Source: Bdellovibrio bacteriovorus
Lineage (GTDB): Bacteria; Bdellovibrionota; Bdellovibrionia; Bdellovibrionales; Bdellovibrionaceae
Direction: 5' to 3'
NCBI RefSeq assembly: GCF_002208115.1
Contig: NZ_CP020946.1
Location: 2,046,001 to 2,110,000 of the forward strand
DNA: 64,000 bases
The notes under the pieces are model-generated. The model saw nothing but the letters and a program-made list of their open reading frames with translations, had not been told where the DNA came from and ran no database searches. Positions within the stretch are counted from its first letter, which is position 1. Every line of letters begins with the position of its first letter. Below, piece by piece: positions 8,988 to 17,375 of this stretch. Made by a program: the position numbers and the translations under genes.

Positions 8988-10105
8988 TCCGGAACACTCT
9001 CAAGAGTCTCTTTGGGAGCTTGCCTGGATTTTTCTTAAGCTGGGAGCCACCTCTTTTGGTGGCCCCGCTGCGCACATTTCCATGATGGAAGAAGAATTCG
9101 TCCATCGCCGTCAATGGGTGTCCCGCCCCGATTTTCTGGAGCTTCTGGCGCTGTCCAATCTGATTCCCGGTCCCAATTCAACTGAACTTGCCATTCACAT
9201 GGGCTATCGCCGCGGCGGCTGGAAAGGCCTGGGGATCGCAGGGATCTGCTTTATTCTGCCCGCTTTTTTCATTGTCACATTGATCGCCGCCTTTTACGTG
9301 CACTATGCAAAACTTCCGCAAATGGAAAGCTTCCTGACCGGAGTCAAAGCCGTGGTGCTGGCCGTGATTCTTCAGGCCGCCTCCAGATTTTTGCTCAGTC
9401 TTTTCAAAATAGAGTCCTTCTGTCGGGAAAGTCTTCACACTTTAAGATCCCGCTCGTCCCTGTTCACGCTTTTGCTGGTGGTGATTTCGGCTTTTTTACA
9501 TTCCGCAGGTATGGCGGAAATTCCATTATTGGTGGCCGGAGGAATTCTGGCTTTGCCGCTTTTAAAAACCAACGGCCGTCTTTGGGACGCCGGCGGGCTT
9601 TTCTGGGTGTTTTTCAAAGGTGTTTTTCAAAGTGGGCTCGGTTCTGTTTGGCAGCGGTTACGTCCTGCTCAGTTTTTTGAAAACTGAACTGATTGAAAAA
9701 CGCAGTTGGCTGACGGAAACCCAGTTGATGGATGCCATCGCCGTGGGGCAGTTCACCCCCGGTCCGGTGTTCACCACCGCCAGTTTTATAGGCTATCTGC
9801 TGCAAGGCCCCACCGGGGCCGTCATTGCCACAGTGGGGATTTTCCTGCCGGCGTTCGTCTTTGTTGCCCTGAGCATTCCGGCCTATCGGTGGATGAAAAA
9901 CTCCGAAGCCCTGAAGCAGTTCCTGCAAGGGGTTGTGGCGGTTTCGGTGGGATTGTTGTTTTCCACTTTGGTGCAATTGGGGCGGGACTCGCTCACCACC
10001 CCCCTGTCGTGGGGAATCTTTTTGGTTAGTCTGGTTTTACTGCGTCGACGCATTCCCAGTGCAGCTTTGATTCTTGCTGGCGGAATCCTGACTTTACTTC
10101 TGTAA
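8974..10105 (+). pseudogene. chrA: Chromate transporter ChrA, reading frame split by a 13-bp tandem duplication
   Basis: Two frames together make a normal long-chain ChrA. Frame one (8974-9687, GTG start inside the maeB end) encodes the first CHR domain with TSFGGPAAHISMM and LSNLIPGPNSTELAIHMG, then 24 out-of-frame residues. Frame two (from about 9620 to 10105) encodes the second CHR domain with VGSVLFGSGYVLL and AVGQFTPGPVFTTASFIGY. At the junction GTGTTTTTCAAAG stands twice in tandem (9607-9619, 9620-9632). Removing one copy restores a continuous protein of about 372 residues reading WVFFKVGSVLFGSG. The gene is therefore either inactivated, phase-variable, or expressed as two halves. The second half has no good ribosome site. 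Confidence 0.85.
9607..9632 (+). repeat. 13-bp tandem duplication inside chrA
   Basis: Two exact head-to-tail copies of GTGTTTTTCAAAG. Because 13 is not a multiple of 3, the duplication shifts the ChrA frame. It is the likely product of replication slippage and could revert the same way. Confidence 0.95.
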
Positions 10106-10166
10106 ATTTAACTTTGTGCCCACCTCTGACCGTGCTAAAATTAAGACTAAGGGAGGGTTTTCCTGA

Positions 10167-11432
10167 TTGAATAATCAAGCCCAAGTCAAAGACCAGGATA
10201 GAGCGATCGTCATTGGTGTCGGCCTCAAGACCGAGCCCCTTACTGAAATCAAAGAAAATCTGCTGGAACTTGAAGAGCTGGTTTCTGCCGCTGGCGGCGA
10301 AGTCGTGGGCTCAATTATTCAGGTTCTTCCGCAATGGAACCCGGCGACCCTGATTGGCACCGGAAAAGTTGAGGAAGTGGCTGAAATGGTTCGCGACAGC
10401 GGAGCGACGATTGTGGTGATGGACCACCAGCTTTCGGGTGTGCAGCAACGAAACTTGCAGCAAATTGTGAAAGCCCGCGTGATTGACCGCAATCAGTTGA
10501 TTCTGGATATCTTCGCCCAGCGTGCACAGACCTTTGAAGGAAAACTTCAAGTGGAACTTGCACAGCTTTTGGATCAAATGCCCCGCAACGTCGGTGCTTG
10601 GCTTGATTCCCTGTCCCGTCAAGGTGGTGGTATCGGCACCCGAGGCCCGGGTGAAACCGCTCTGGAAAACGACCGTCGTCGCATCCGTGAGCGCGTGGCG
10701 CTTATTAAGAAAAAACTTGAAAGTGTGCGCCAAAACCGCGCACAACACAGGCAATCCCGTCGTCGTCACGAAATCCCGTCCTTCGCGCTGGTGGGTTACA
10801 CCAACTCTGGAAAAAGCTCGATCCTGAACCGCCTGACCGGCGCTCAGGTGATGACGAAAAACCAGGTCTTTGCGACGTTGGACCCTACAACCCGCAAGAT
10901 CTTCCTGCCCGATGCGCCCCCTGCTGTCGTGACCGACACCGTGGGATTCATCCGTAAATTGCCGACACAACTGATCGAGGCCTTTAAAGCAACACTTGAA
11001 GAGTCCTCGGAAGCCGACGTGCTTTTGCACGTGGTGGATCTGTCTTCGCCAAACATGGAACGACAAATCGAAGTGGTTGAAGCTTTGATTAAAGAATTCA
11101 ACTGGCAGGATAAAAAGATCATCCACGTCTTTAATAAATGTGATGTCGCACCTTTGGAGCGACAATTCCGAGTAAAGGCTTATCCTCGCGTGTTCGTCAG
11201 CGCCCTGACCGGTCAGGGTATGGAGCAGTTGAAAAAACTCATGGCCCAGACCGTGAGCGAAATGCAGCAGGACGTGCAGCTTTACTTCCCACGCGCTGAA
11301 GAATACAAAATCTTTGATTTGGGCCGTGAAGCCCAGATCCTGCGCAAAGAGACCGCCACCGAAGGCACGGTCTGCTACACCCAATTGACCCCGACCCTGA
11401 TTAATAGATGGAAGGATTATCTGGTAAAGTAA
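10167..11432 (+). CDS. hflX: GTPase HflX
   Basis: A 421-residue ribosome-associated GTPase that splits stalled or stressed 70S ribosomes. The N-terminal HflX domain (about 1-200) contains LDIFAQRAQTFEGKLQVELA and GGGIGTRGPGE. The G domain has G1 GYTNSGKSS (210-218), G3 DTVGF, G4 NKCD and G5-like SALTG. A TTG start at 10167 is favoured by GGGAGGG about 10 bases upstream. It stands alone after chrA and ends at a terminator. Family assignment is secure. Confidence 0.93.
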   Translation: MNNQAQVKDQDRAIVIGVGLKTEPLTEIKENLLELEELVSAAGGEVVGSIIQVLPQWNPATLIGTGKVEEVAEMVRDSGATIVVMDHQLSGVQQRNLQQIVKARVIDRNQLILDIFAQRAQTFEGKLQVELAQLLDQMPRNVGAWLDSLSRQGGGIGTRGPGETALENDRRRIRERVALIKKKLESVRQNRAQHRQSRRRHEIPSFALVGYTNSGKSSILNRLTGAQVMTKNQVFATLDPTTRKIFLPDAPPAVVTDTVGFIRKLPTQLIEAFKATLEESSEADVLLHVVDLSSPNMERQIEVVEALIKEFNWQDKKIIHVFNKCDVAPLERQFRVKAYPRVFVSALTGQGMEQLKKLMAQTVSEMQQDVQLYFPRAEEYKIFDLGREAQILRKETATEGTVCYTQLTPTLINRWKDYLVK

Positions 11433-11466
11433 GCGCCGGAACACATATTTGAGATAACTCACAAAA

Positions 11467-11500
11467 ACCCCGGGACCTATGTCCTGGGGTTTTCTTTTTT
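11467..11500 (+). terminator. Intrinsic terminator after hflX
   Basis: CCCCGGGAC (11468-11476), loop CTAT, GTCCTGGGG (11481-11489) with one G-T pair, followed by TTTTCTTTTTT. Confidence 0.9.
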
Positions 11501-11523
11501 AAGCTCATCCCTTCCACAATCCC

Positions 11524-11531
11524 GCCGATAA
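11524..11531 (+). promoter_or_regulatory. Sigma-28-like -10 element (GCCGATAA) just before a GTG start
   Basis: The octamer equals the FliA -10 consensus and ends 7 bases before the GTG of the lysozyme-like gene. A matching -35 (TAAAGTTT) is not found at the usual 11-base spacing, so this is tentative. If real, transcription would begin almost at the start codon. Confidence 0.35.
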
Positions 11532-11538
11532 GCCTGAA

Positions 11539-12687
11539 GTGAGACAGCTTAAAGTTCCTTTTCTTATAGCGGCCTTTTTTTACTCTGTGGCTTTTGAAGC
11601 CATGGCGGCGCCTCAATGCGTGAACGACAAAGCTGGCACCAAAGGCGTCTCTAATCAGGAGATCAATCAATCCCTGATCCAGGCCACAGATCCCCTGACC
11701 CAGGCCTTTGCTTACACCAATTTCGAAGCGTCGCAAAAAGCGGGTTACGTCGTGGCCTGCGAACTGGAAGATCGCTTTAAGTCTTTAAAGAAAACCACGA
11801 AGGACATTGCGAAGGTCACCAAAGCCCAAAACAATGTCAAAGCCATCCGCCGCGAGTGCATCGAAGCGTCCCTGCAGCGTGAAGTCGGAAATCAGGGTTA
11901 TAGCTGCCTGAAAGACACTCCGAAAAAATTTGAAAATGCCGGCAAATCAGCGCCTTGCCTGAATTCCTCCACGGTGGACTTTATCGAGTATTCCTTGAAT
12001 CAGGCACTGAACTGCATGTCTTCAGACCGCACGCCGATTGATCCGCGTTTCATTCTTAAAAAAATCAACAATGAAACCGCGTTTAATTTCTACATCGCCT
12101 ATAACGGCGGCGTGGGCATGGGACAACTGACCTCCAATCCGGTGAAAGAACTGGCCGGCTGGAAAGAGGACGGAGAATTCATTGAAGGCAATGGTCGCAA
12201 CATTCTGGAAACTTTGATGAAGAGCCAGAACCCGGCCTGCAAACCATTCCGCGATATCATGAAGGATGACCTGGTCAATCCCCCGCCTCGCCCCGGCAGT
12301 CCGAAAAACTACTGCACCTGGGTCAGTCCCGGCAAAGGGGTGGCAAGAAATCTGATCTATTCCCTGGGCTATTACGTGCATGTGCGCGACAGCATTGTGA
12401 AACCGGCCCTGGCCGCGCGTGCGGGAAGACTTGCCGCGAATCAGGATGTACTGAACTATCTGACCTTGGTGGCTTATGGGCCGCAAGGACCTGCCGAAGC
12501 CAAATCATTGATTCGAAAACTGCGCCTTTCCAACACCACTCCTCCGGGCGACGCCGTTTCCAAGATCATCAAAAACAATTCCTATGTTCGTCAGACCGAA
12601 GTGAAAATGAACGAACTGCTGGATCAGTATAAACCCGGAGTGCCTCACACCCCGGCCGACAAAAAGGGCGATACATGTTTAAAATAG
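11539..12687 (+). CDS. Secreted protein with lysozyme/SLT-like motif
   Basis: A 382-residue protein with an N-terminal signal peptide (hydrophobic run ending near AMAA at residue 24). The centre carries NNETAFNFYIAYNGGVGMGQLTS, which resembles the catalytic Glu followed by the Gly-rich G-x-GxMQ/GQ turn of soluble lytic transglycosylases. Eight or more Cys residues suggest disulfides in the periplasm. It probably acts on peptidoglycan, but the remainder does not match a family I can name. The start is GTG at 11539 without a clear ribosome site. The next gene starts inside its last codons, so they form an operon. Confidence 0.6.
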   Translation: MRQLKVPFLIAAFFYSVAFEAMAAPQCVNDKAGTKGVSNQEINQSLIQATDPLTQAFAYTNFEASQKAGYVVACELEDRFKSLKKTTKDIAKVTKAQNNVKAIRRECIEASLQREVGNQGYSCLKDTPKKFENAGKSAPCLNSSTVDFIEYSLNQALNCMSSDRTPIDPRFILKKINNETAFNFYIAYNGGVGMGQLTSNPVKELAGWKEDGEFIEGNGRNILETLMKSQNPACKPFRDIMKDDLVNPPPRPGSPKNYCTWVSPGKGVARNLIYSLGYYVHVRDSIVKPALAARAGRLAANQDVLNYLTLVAYGPQGPAEAKSLIRKLRLSNTTPPGDAVSKIIKNNSYVRQTEVKMNELLDQYKPGVPHTPADKKGDTCLK

Positions 12688-13085
12688 CATTAGCCCTGAC
12701 AGTGCTGACCGCCCAGGCCACACCTCTAAAAAACACCGACGACTTTCTTAAAGAGTCGCAAGCCGCTTTTGAAAAGGCCTCAAAGGAAACAACCTTTGAG
12801 AAAAAAAGCACTGTTTTAAAGGCTCTGGAAAAATCATTTGAAGCGACTTTGAATCAGTACGAAAAAACCAATCCCACAGAAGGTGACGACAAGGAGCAGG
12901 ACGTGGCCCGCCTGTTCTACACCCTGGAGCCGGCATTTGAGCTGGCCAAACTGAAAGAAAAAACCAAAAAAGACTGCGCCCGAAAAAAGCAGGATGTCCT
13001 GACTGGCGACAACCAGCCCGACGACGCGCCGACCAGCCCAAATGCGAAGGAAGCCCTTCGCTGGATCGAACTTCTTTGCAAATAA
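12675..13085 (+). CDS. Small secreted protein, unknown function
   Basis: A 136-residue protein with a short signal peptide (MFKIALALTVLTAQA). The mature part is Lys/Glu-rich and mostly predicted helical, with two Cys (DCAR near residue 98 and a C-terminal LCK). Its ATG lies 13 bases before the end of the lysozyme-like gene, which implies translational coupling and a shared role. I do not recognise the family. Confidence 0.65.
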   Translation: MFKIALALTVLTAQATPLKNTDDFLKESQAAFEKASKETTFEKKSTVLKALEKSFEATLNQYEKTNPTEGDDKEQDVARLFYTLEPAFELAKLKEKTKKDCARKKQDVLTGDNQPDDAPTSPNAKEALRWIELLCK

Positions 13086-13107
13086 AAAGGCTGATTTAAG
13101 TCAGCCT
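13081..13107 (-). terminator. Intrinsic terminator overlapping the histidine kinase stop codon
   Basis: AGGCTGA (13088-13094) and TCAGCCT (13101-13107) pair; on the minus strand the hairpin is followed by TTTTTATT. The kinase stop codon TAA (13096-13098) is in the loop. Confidence 0.8.
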
Positions 13108-15177
13108 CAAGTGAGACTGGATGGATTGAAGCAAAAGCTTCGAGTTGATGGGCTTGGTCAGATGGTCAGCAAAGCCGGCGGCAAAAGCGCGGTCGCGGTC
13201 TTCCTTCATGGCGTGCGCGGTCAATGCGATGATAGGCCCCTGGAACCCCTGCTTGCGCAGTCCGGATAAAGTGCCAAAGCCATCCAGACCCGGCATCTGA
13301 ATGTCCATCAACACCAGATCATATTGTTGTTTAAAGGCCTGATTCAAAGCCTCTTCGCCACTTTCAGCTTCGGTGACATCAAGGCCCGCACCACTCAGAA
13401 TTTTCGTTATAAGTTCGCGGTTGTCCGCCGAATCGTCGACCGCAAGCACCCGGACACCGACCAAAGGATTTTGCACCTGCCCGTCCGCCCCCTCCGCGGT
13501 GACTGCCGCCCCTGGCATGGCATCTTCGGCCTCGAATGAAAACTCAAAGGTGCTGCCCTGATGAGGTTCGCAGCGGGCAATGTACACATCACCCCCCAGA
13601 GCTCTTGCCAGATTCCTGGAAAGAGCCAGCCCCAACCCCGTTCCACCAAAGCGACGGGTTGAAGTGGCATCCGCTTGCGTGAAGGGCTGGAAAAGACGAT
13701 CCGCCTGCTCTTTCGTCATCCCAATGCCAGTGTCTTCGATAATGAAGGTGATTTTTCGGCGCGTCCCATCCACCCGCTCGGCCCGGCAGGAAACCTTCAC
13801 CGAACCCTTCAAGGTGAACTTGATGGCGTTGCCAATAAGATTCACCAGAACCTGACGGATACGGACGACGTCTGACAGGACAACCAGATTGCCGATTTCG
13901 GCCAAGTCATAATTCAGGTAGATGTTCTTGCGTGAAGCCTGATCAAAGAACATGGTCAGAACTTCCTGCAGCAGTTTTTTCAGTCTTACCGGCGACTTGT
14001 CGATTTCAAATTTACCCGCTTCGATTTTGGACAGATCCAGAATGTCATCAATGATCCGGGTCAGCGACATACCATTGCGATGAATGATCTCGAAGTACTT
14101 TCGTCTGTCGGCCTCATCAAGATCCTGCGTGCCGATGATTTCTGCAAACCCCAGAATCGCCCCCAAAGGAGTGCGGATTTCGTGGGACATGTTTGCCAAA
14201 AACGCCGACTTGGCCTGATTGGCATTTTCCGCAGCATCTTTTGCCGCCTGCAACGCGCGCTCTGCCAGCACTTGTTCGGTCACATTATTCGCAGCAAGAA
14301 CAAGCCCTTCGATTTCATCGTTAAAGTCAAAGATGGGCTGATAAACCACGTCGACAAAGACTGAAAACTCAACCCCATCGGCACGGCGGTCACGAACCTC
14401 AAAATTTTTAGCTTCGAAAACTTTTCCCGTACGATAAATCTCATCCAACTGTGCAATCAGTCCGATTTCTTCCGTTTTAGGGAAAACATCTTTTATCCTT
14501 TGCCCGGTGACATCACAATCCCCAAGAAACAAATCCCGGTAAGAGTCATTCGTCATCGCAAACCGGTGTTCGGGGCCATCCAGCACCGCCATGGCAATCG
14601 GGGCTTTTTCGAGAATAGAGCGTAATTTTCTGCGCTCGGCCCGCACTTCCTGATTGGATCGGGCCAAACTTTCCTCGGCCGCTTGATTCCTTTTAACGGA
14701 AACTGTCGTATCCAGAATCGTACACAGCATCCCCGAAATTTTTCCCTCGGAATTAAATAACGGGGAATTGCCGTAGGTATAATAGTTCCCCTGAGGCTTG
14801 CCATCGACCACGATGTCAAATTGCACGTCAGACGCCAGCACCACACCACCGGATTCAACGGTGCTTGCAATGGCATCCACCTGATCCCAAACTTCAGGCC
14901 ACACTTCACGCAAAGGCGAACCCAAAGCCTGTGGATGTCGATGTTTTAAAATTGGCATATAGGCGTCATTATAAAAGACCCGTCGTTCAGGGCCCCAAGT
15001 GCAGTACATCCCGACCGGGCAACTAAATACAATGCGCAGAGAATTGATAAGACCGGAATCCCACTTTTCGATGGGACCAAGCTCTGTCCGGGACCAGTCA
15101 AAAGCCAACGTGGCCCGAACCATGAGACTGGTGTTTGCGTATTCGCCAAATGGATTAACCGGATATTCTGACCCCAC
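13096..15177 (-). CDS. Hybrid sensor histidine kinase / response regulator (PAS-PAS-HisKA-HATPase-REC)
   Basis: A 693-residue cytoplasmic hybrid kinase. An N-terminal PAS-like domain (about 25-150, FDWSRTELGPIEKW and WGPERRVFYNDAYMPIL) is followed by a second PAS (about 185-310), a HisKA domain with phospho-His near 332 (FLANMSHEIRTPLG), an ATPase domain with N, G1 and G2 boxes (NLIGNAIKF, EDTGIGM, GTGLGLALS), and a C-terminal receiver (VLAVDDSADNR, acceptor Asp in LMDIQMPG). No transmembrane segment is seen. The start is GTG; an ATG about 18 residues later is an alternative. No partner regulator is adjacent, so output may pass through an external HPt. Confidence 0.9.
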   Translation of the reverse strand: MGSEYPVNPFGEYANTSLMVRATLAFDWSRTELGPIEKWDSGLINSLRIVFSCPVGMYCTWGPERRVFYNDAYMPILKHRHPQALGSPLREVWPEVWDQVDAIASTVESGGVVLASDVQFDIVVDGKPQGNYYTYGNSPLFNSEGKISGMLCTILDTTVSVKRNQAAEESLARSNQEVRAERRKLRSILEKAPIAMAVLDGPEHRFAMTNDSYRDLFLGDCDVTGQRIKDVFPKTEEIGLIAQLDEIYRTGKVFEAKNFEVRDRRADGVEFSVFVDVVYQPIFDFNDEIEGLVLAANNVTEQVLAERALQAAKDAAENANQAKSAFLANMSHEIRTPLGAILGFAEIIGTQDLDEADRRKYFEIIHRNGMSLTRIIDDILDLSKIEAGKFEIDKSPVRLKKLLQEVLTMFFDQASRKNIYLNYDLAEIGNLVVLSDVVRIRQVLVNLIGNAIKFTLKGSVKVSCRAERVDGTRRKITFIIEDTGIGMTKEQADRLFQPFTQADATSTRRFGGTGLGLALSRNLARALGGDVYIARCEPHQGSTFEFSFEAEDAMPGAAVTAEGADGQVQNPLVGVRVLAVDDSADNRELITKILSGAGLDVTEAESGEEALNQAFKQQYDLVLMDIQMPGLDGFGTLSGLRKQGFQGPIIALTAHAMKEDRDRAFAAGFADHLTKPINSKLLLQSIQSHLRLT

Positions 15178-15275
15178 AGTATTTTCTACCCCAGGGCCTG
15201 TCTATTTCATAGACTTTTTTAGATAGACATCCTCGCGTTCATGACGATGCACATAAGGATGTTTTTCTGCATGAA

Positions 15276-15746
15276 CTACTTGGTTTTATTCTGCAGACGA
15301 ATCTCGCGGCGTTTCTTCGCCTGCTCAAAGCGGCGTTTGTCGTCCTCGGATTCCAACACCAACCCTGGAACTTCTGTTGGTTTTCCCATAGAGCCCAAAG
15401 CCACGAAAGTCAGATACGCCGAAGCCGTATGGAAAGTTTCACCCGTTTTCGGGTTTTCGGCATCGACACGAACGCCGACTTCCATTGAAGTCCGCGAAGT
15501 GTAGTTCACACTCGCCTTCAGATTCACCACCCAGCCTTTATAGACGGGCGCCACAAAATCCAGACGGTCAATGCTGGCTGTGACAGTTTCCTTGTTACAA
15601 TGTCGTTGAGAGCAGATCGCGGCGCAGATATCGATCCAGGACATGATCGTTCCGCCGAAGACACTTCCCAAAGAGTTGGTATGGGAAGGAAGAACCAGTT
15701 GAGTCATTACCACTTGAGATGCTGATACGGGTTTTGAAGCAGCCAA
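15276..15746 (-). CDS. Acyl-CoA thioesterase (hotdog fold, YciA/ACOT type)
   Basis: A 156-residue hotdog-fold thioesterase hydrolysing acyl-CoA to free fatty acid. Conserved features are TNSLGSVFGGTIMSWIDICAA near residues 23-42 (G-G-x-x-M-x-W-x-D) and VNYTSRTSMEVGVRVDAENP in the second strand block. The Lys/Arg-rich C-terminal tail (RRFEQAKKRREIR) is as in YciA relatives. The TTG start at 15746 is backed by AAAGGGGC on the minus strand. It lies downstream of the LuxR gene but behind a terminator, so its promoter lies in the short gap or it depends on readthrough. Confidence 0.85.
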   Translation of the reverse strand: MAASKPVSASQVVMTQLVLPSHTNSLGSVFGGTIMSWIDICAAICSQRHCNKETVTASIDRLDFVAPVYKGWVVNLKASVNYTSRTSMEVGVRVDAENPKTGETFHTASAYLTFVALGSMGKPTEVPGLVLESEDDKRRFEQAKKRREIRLQNKTK

Positions 15747-15760
15747 GGTGCAGCCCCTTT

Positions 15761-15803
15761 CTAAAAAAACAAAGCGCAGGTCTGTGTCTCCACATCCTGC
15801 GCC
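15761..15803 (-). terminator. Intrinsic terminator after the luxR-type gene
   Basis: On the minus strand GCGCAGG (complement of 15796-15802) pairs with CCTGCGC (complement of 15774-15780), then TTTGTTTTTTTAG. It separates the regulator from the thioesterase. Confidence 0.8.
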
Positions 15804-15828
15804 TTAGAATCAATCTAATCAATAAAGA

Positions 15829-16218
15829 TTAGATGCCGCCCATACCAATATCGGAGTTACCGCCACGGTTCAAACCGCTACCTGGTAGAGTTGTAGTGCC
15901 TGCAACAGTCGCAGATCCAGCTGGGATCGTTTGAGTTGCATTGTTGTTGAATGCAGTCGCAGCAGCCGCTTGGTTGTTGTTCTCAGCGCGAACTTCCGTT
16001 TCAACGAAGCCCAGGTGAGGCAAGCACCATACGATCAACTGTGCACGAGACTTCACATTCATTTTTTTGTAGATGTTTGTGAGGTGAAATTTAACTGTTT
16101 TCTCAGTTACAAAAAGCTGGTTCGCAACTTCCTTGTTGGACAAGCCTTTAGACACAAGTTCAGCAACTTCTGCCTCTCTATTTGAAAGACCTTTTTGAAT
16201 CAGGACATCTCTGAGCAT
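15829..16218 (-). CDS. Single-domain LuxR-type transcriptional regulator with Asn/Gly-rich tail
   Basis: A 129-residue DNA-binding protein. Residues about 8-68 form a complete LuxR/GerE helix-turn-helix (LSNREAEVAELVSKGLSNKEVA, then TEKTVKFHLTNIYKKM and RAQLIVW). There is no receiver or ligand domain. The rest is a low-complexity Asn/Ala/Thr/Gly tail ending GGNSDIGMGGI. ATG at 16218 follows GGGAGGGAGC. It is divergent from the cheY operon, which makes the shared 209-base gap a candidate target region (inference). Confidence 0.85.
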   Translation of the reverse strand: MLRDVLIQKGLSNREAEVAELVSKGLSNKEVANQLFVTEKTVKFHLTNIYKKMNVKSRAQLIVWCLPHLGFVETEVRAENNNQAAAATAFNNNATQTIPAGSATVAGTTTLPGSGLNRGGNSDIGMGGI

Positions 16219-16359
16219 CCTTGCTCCCTCCCGCTAATTGTTTTTGTTTTTAAATCCGTCTAAACCTTCAACGCCACCCAGGACTCATGTCCAAAAGTAG
16301 CCTCGACCACCTGTAATAAAGTCTGACAACAAAAACTGAAATTCGCAATAGCTTTGGAC

Positions 16360-16386
16360 TCTAGTTTTAAAAAACTAGACCGATAA
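16360..16386 (+). promoter_or_regulatory. Sigma-28 (FliA)-type promoter of the cheY operon
   Basis: TCTAGTTT (16360-16367) matches 6 of 8 bases of the TAAAGTTT -35 consensus and ACCGATAA (16379-16386) matches 7 of 8 of the GCCGATAA -10, with exactly 11 bases between. A perfect 9-base inverted repeat (16360-16368 with 16371-16379) overlaps the -35 and spacer. The predicted transcript start near 16393 lies after the ATG at 16389 and so supports the ATG at 16428. Confidence 0.7.
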
Positions 16387-16427
16387 GCATGAGGATTTTA
16401 CACAGTTTCCAACATTCAGGAGATATT

Positions 16428-16853
16428 ATGTTTCCCACAAATACAAAGTTTTTGGTCGTTGATGACTTCGCAACTATGCGAAAAATCATTAAAAAAGTGC
16501 TAAATGAGCTTGGCTACACCAACGTAGAGGAAGCTGATGACGGTAAAACCGCCCTGCCTATGATCCAGGCCGCCCATGATGCAGGCCAGCCTTACGGCTT
16601 TGTCATTTCGGACTGGAATATGCCCGGAATGCAGGGTATCGACCTTTTGAAGGCCTGCAAGGCCGACCCTCGCACTAAGTCTGTGCCCTTTATGCTGGTG
16701 ACTGCAGAGTCCGAGCAAAAGCACATCCTGGAAGCAGCCAAAGCCGGTGTTTCTGACTATGTGGTTAAACCGTTCAACTCTGCCACTTTGAAAGGCAAGA
16801 TGGAACGCGTTTGGGCTAAGCACAACCCTTCCACACAAGCAAAAGCTTCCTAA
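16428..16853 (+). CDS. cheY: Chemotaxis response regulator CheY
   Basis: A 141-residue single receiver domain that carries phosphoryl signals to the flagellar switch. It has the acidic pair DD at 12-13, acceptor Asp near 62 in ISDWNMPGMQG, conserved Thr in LVTAESEQ and Lys in YVVKPFN. ATG at 16428, preceded by AGGAG, is preferred over an in-frame ATG at 16389. It is followed after 21 bases by cheX, which encodes a CheY-P phosphatase, making an excitation/adaptation pair under a flagellar-type promoter. Confidence 0.92.
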   Translation: MFPTNTKFLVVDDFATMRKIIKKVLNELGYTNVEEADDGKTALPMIQAAHDAGQPYGFVISDWNMPGMQGIDLLKACKADPRTKSVPFMLVTAESEQKHILEAAKAGVSDYVVKPFNSATLKGKMERVWAKHNPSTQAKAS

Positions 16854-16874
16854 GCCTTGGGTCTGGAGAAATAA

Positions 16875-17375
16875 ATGTCTGCAGCACCAAAAGAAGCTAT
16901 TAATCCCCTGTTTGACAAGCGTCTGATCAATGCTTTCGTGGAAGGCGTTATCAAGACCCTGAAAACCATCGCTCAAACCGATGCCACACCTGGAAAACCC
17001 TTCATTGAGCCGCAATTCGTGCTTAAAGGGGAAATCGCCGGTATGGTCGGCATGGTGGCGCCGCCTCTGAAAGGCACTTTGCTGATCTCTTACGGCAAAG
17101 ACAGTATCTTCCACATTCTTGAGAACATGCTGGGCGAAAAACACACCACCATCAATGGTGAGGTGTCCGACGCCGTTGGTGAAATGACCAACATGATTTA
17201 CGGTTCTGCCAAGACAACTTTGAATCAACTGGGATACAACTTCGAGATGGCAATTCCAACCGTGATTTCCGGTGATTTCAAGATCACCCACGCTGACAAA
17301 GGTGCCACGCTCGTCATTCCCTTCAACCTGACGAACGGCTCCACTTTCTATGTGGAGATTTCGGTGCAGCAATGA
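16875..17375 (+). CDS. cheX: CheY-P phosphatase CheX
   Basis: A 166-residue CheC/CheX/FliY-superfamily protein that dephosphorylates CheY-P. The phosphatase signature E-x2-A-x-G-E-x-x-N is visible in SDAVGEMTNMIYGSAK near residue 100, with the Glu and Asn expected to act on the phospho-Asp. Beta-strand repeats on both sides fit the CheX fold. It overlaps the next gene by four bases (ATGA), showing tight translational coupling, and follows cheY directly. Confidence 0.88.
   Translation: MSAAPKEAINPLFDKRLINAFVEGVIKTLKTIAQTDATPGKPFIEPQFVLKGEIAGMVGMVAPPLKGTLLISYGKDSIFHILENMLGEKHTTINGEVSDAVGEMTNMIYGSAKTTLNQLGYNFEMAIPTVISGDFKITHADKGATLVIPFNLTNGSTFYVEISVQQ

Noticed and set aside
16389-16427. Upstream ATG for cheY at 16389
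   Set aside because: It lies before the predicted transcript start from the sigma-28 site; ATG at 16428 has AGGAG and gives the normal CheY start.
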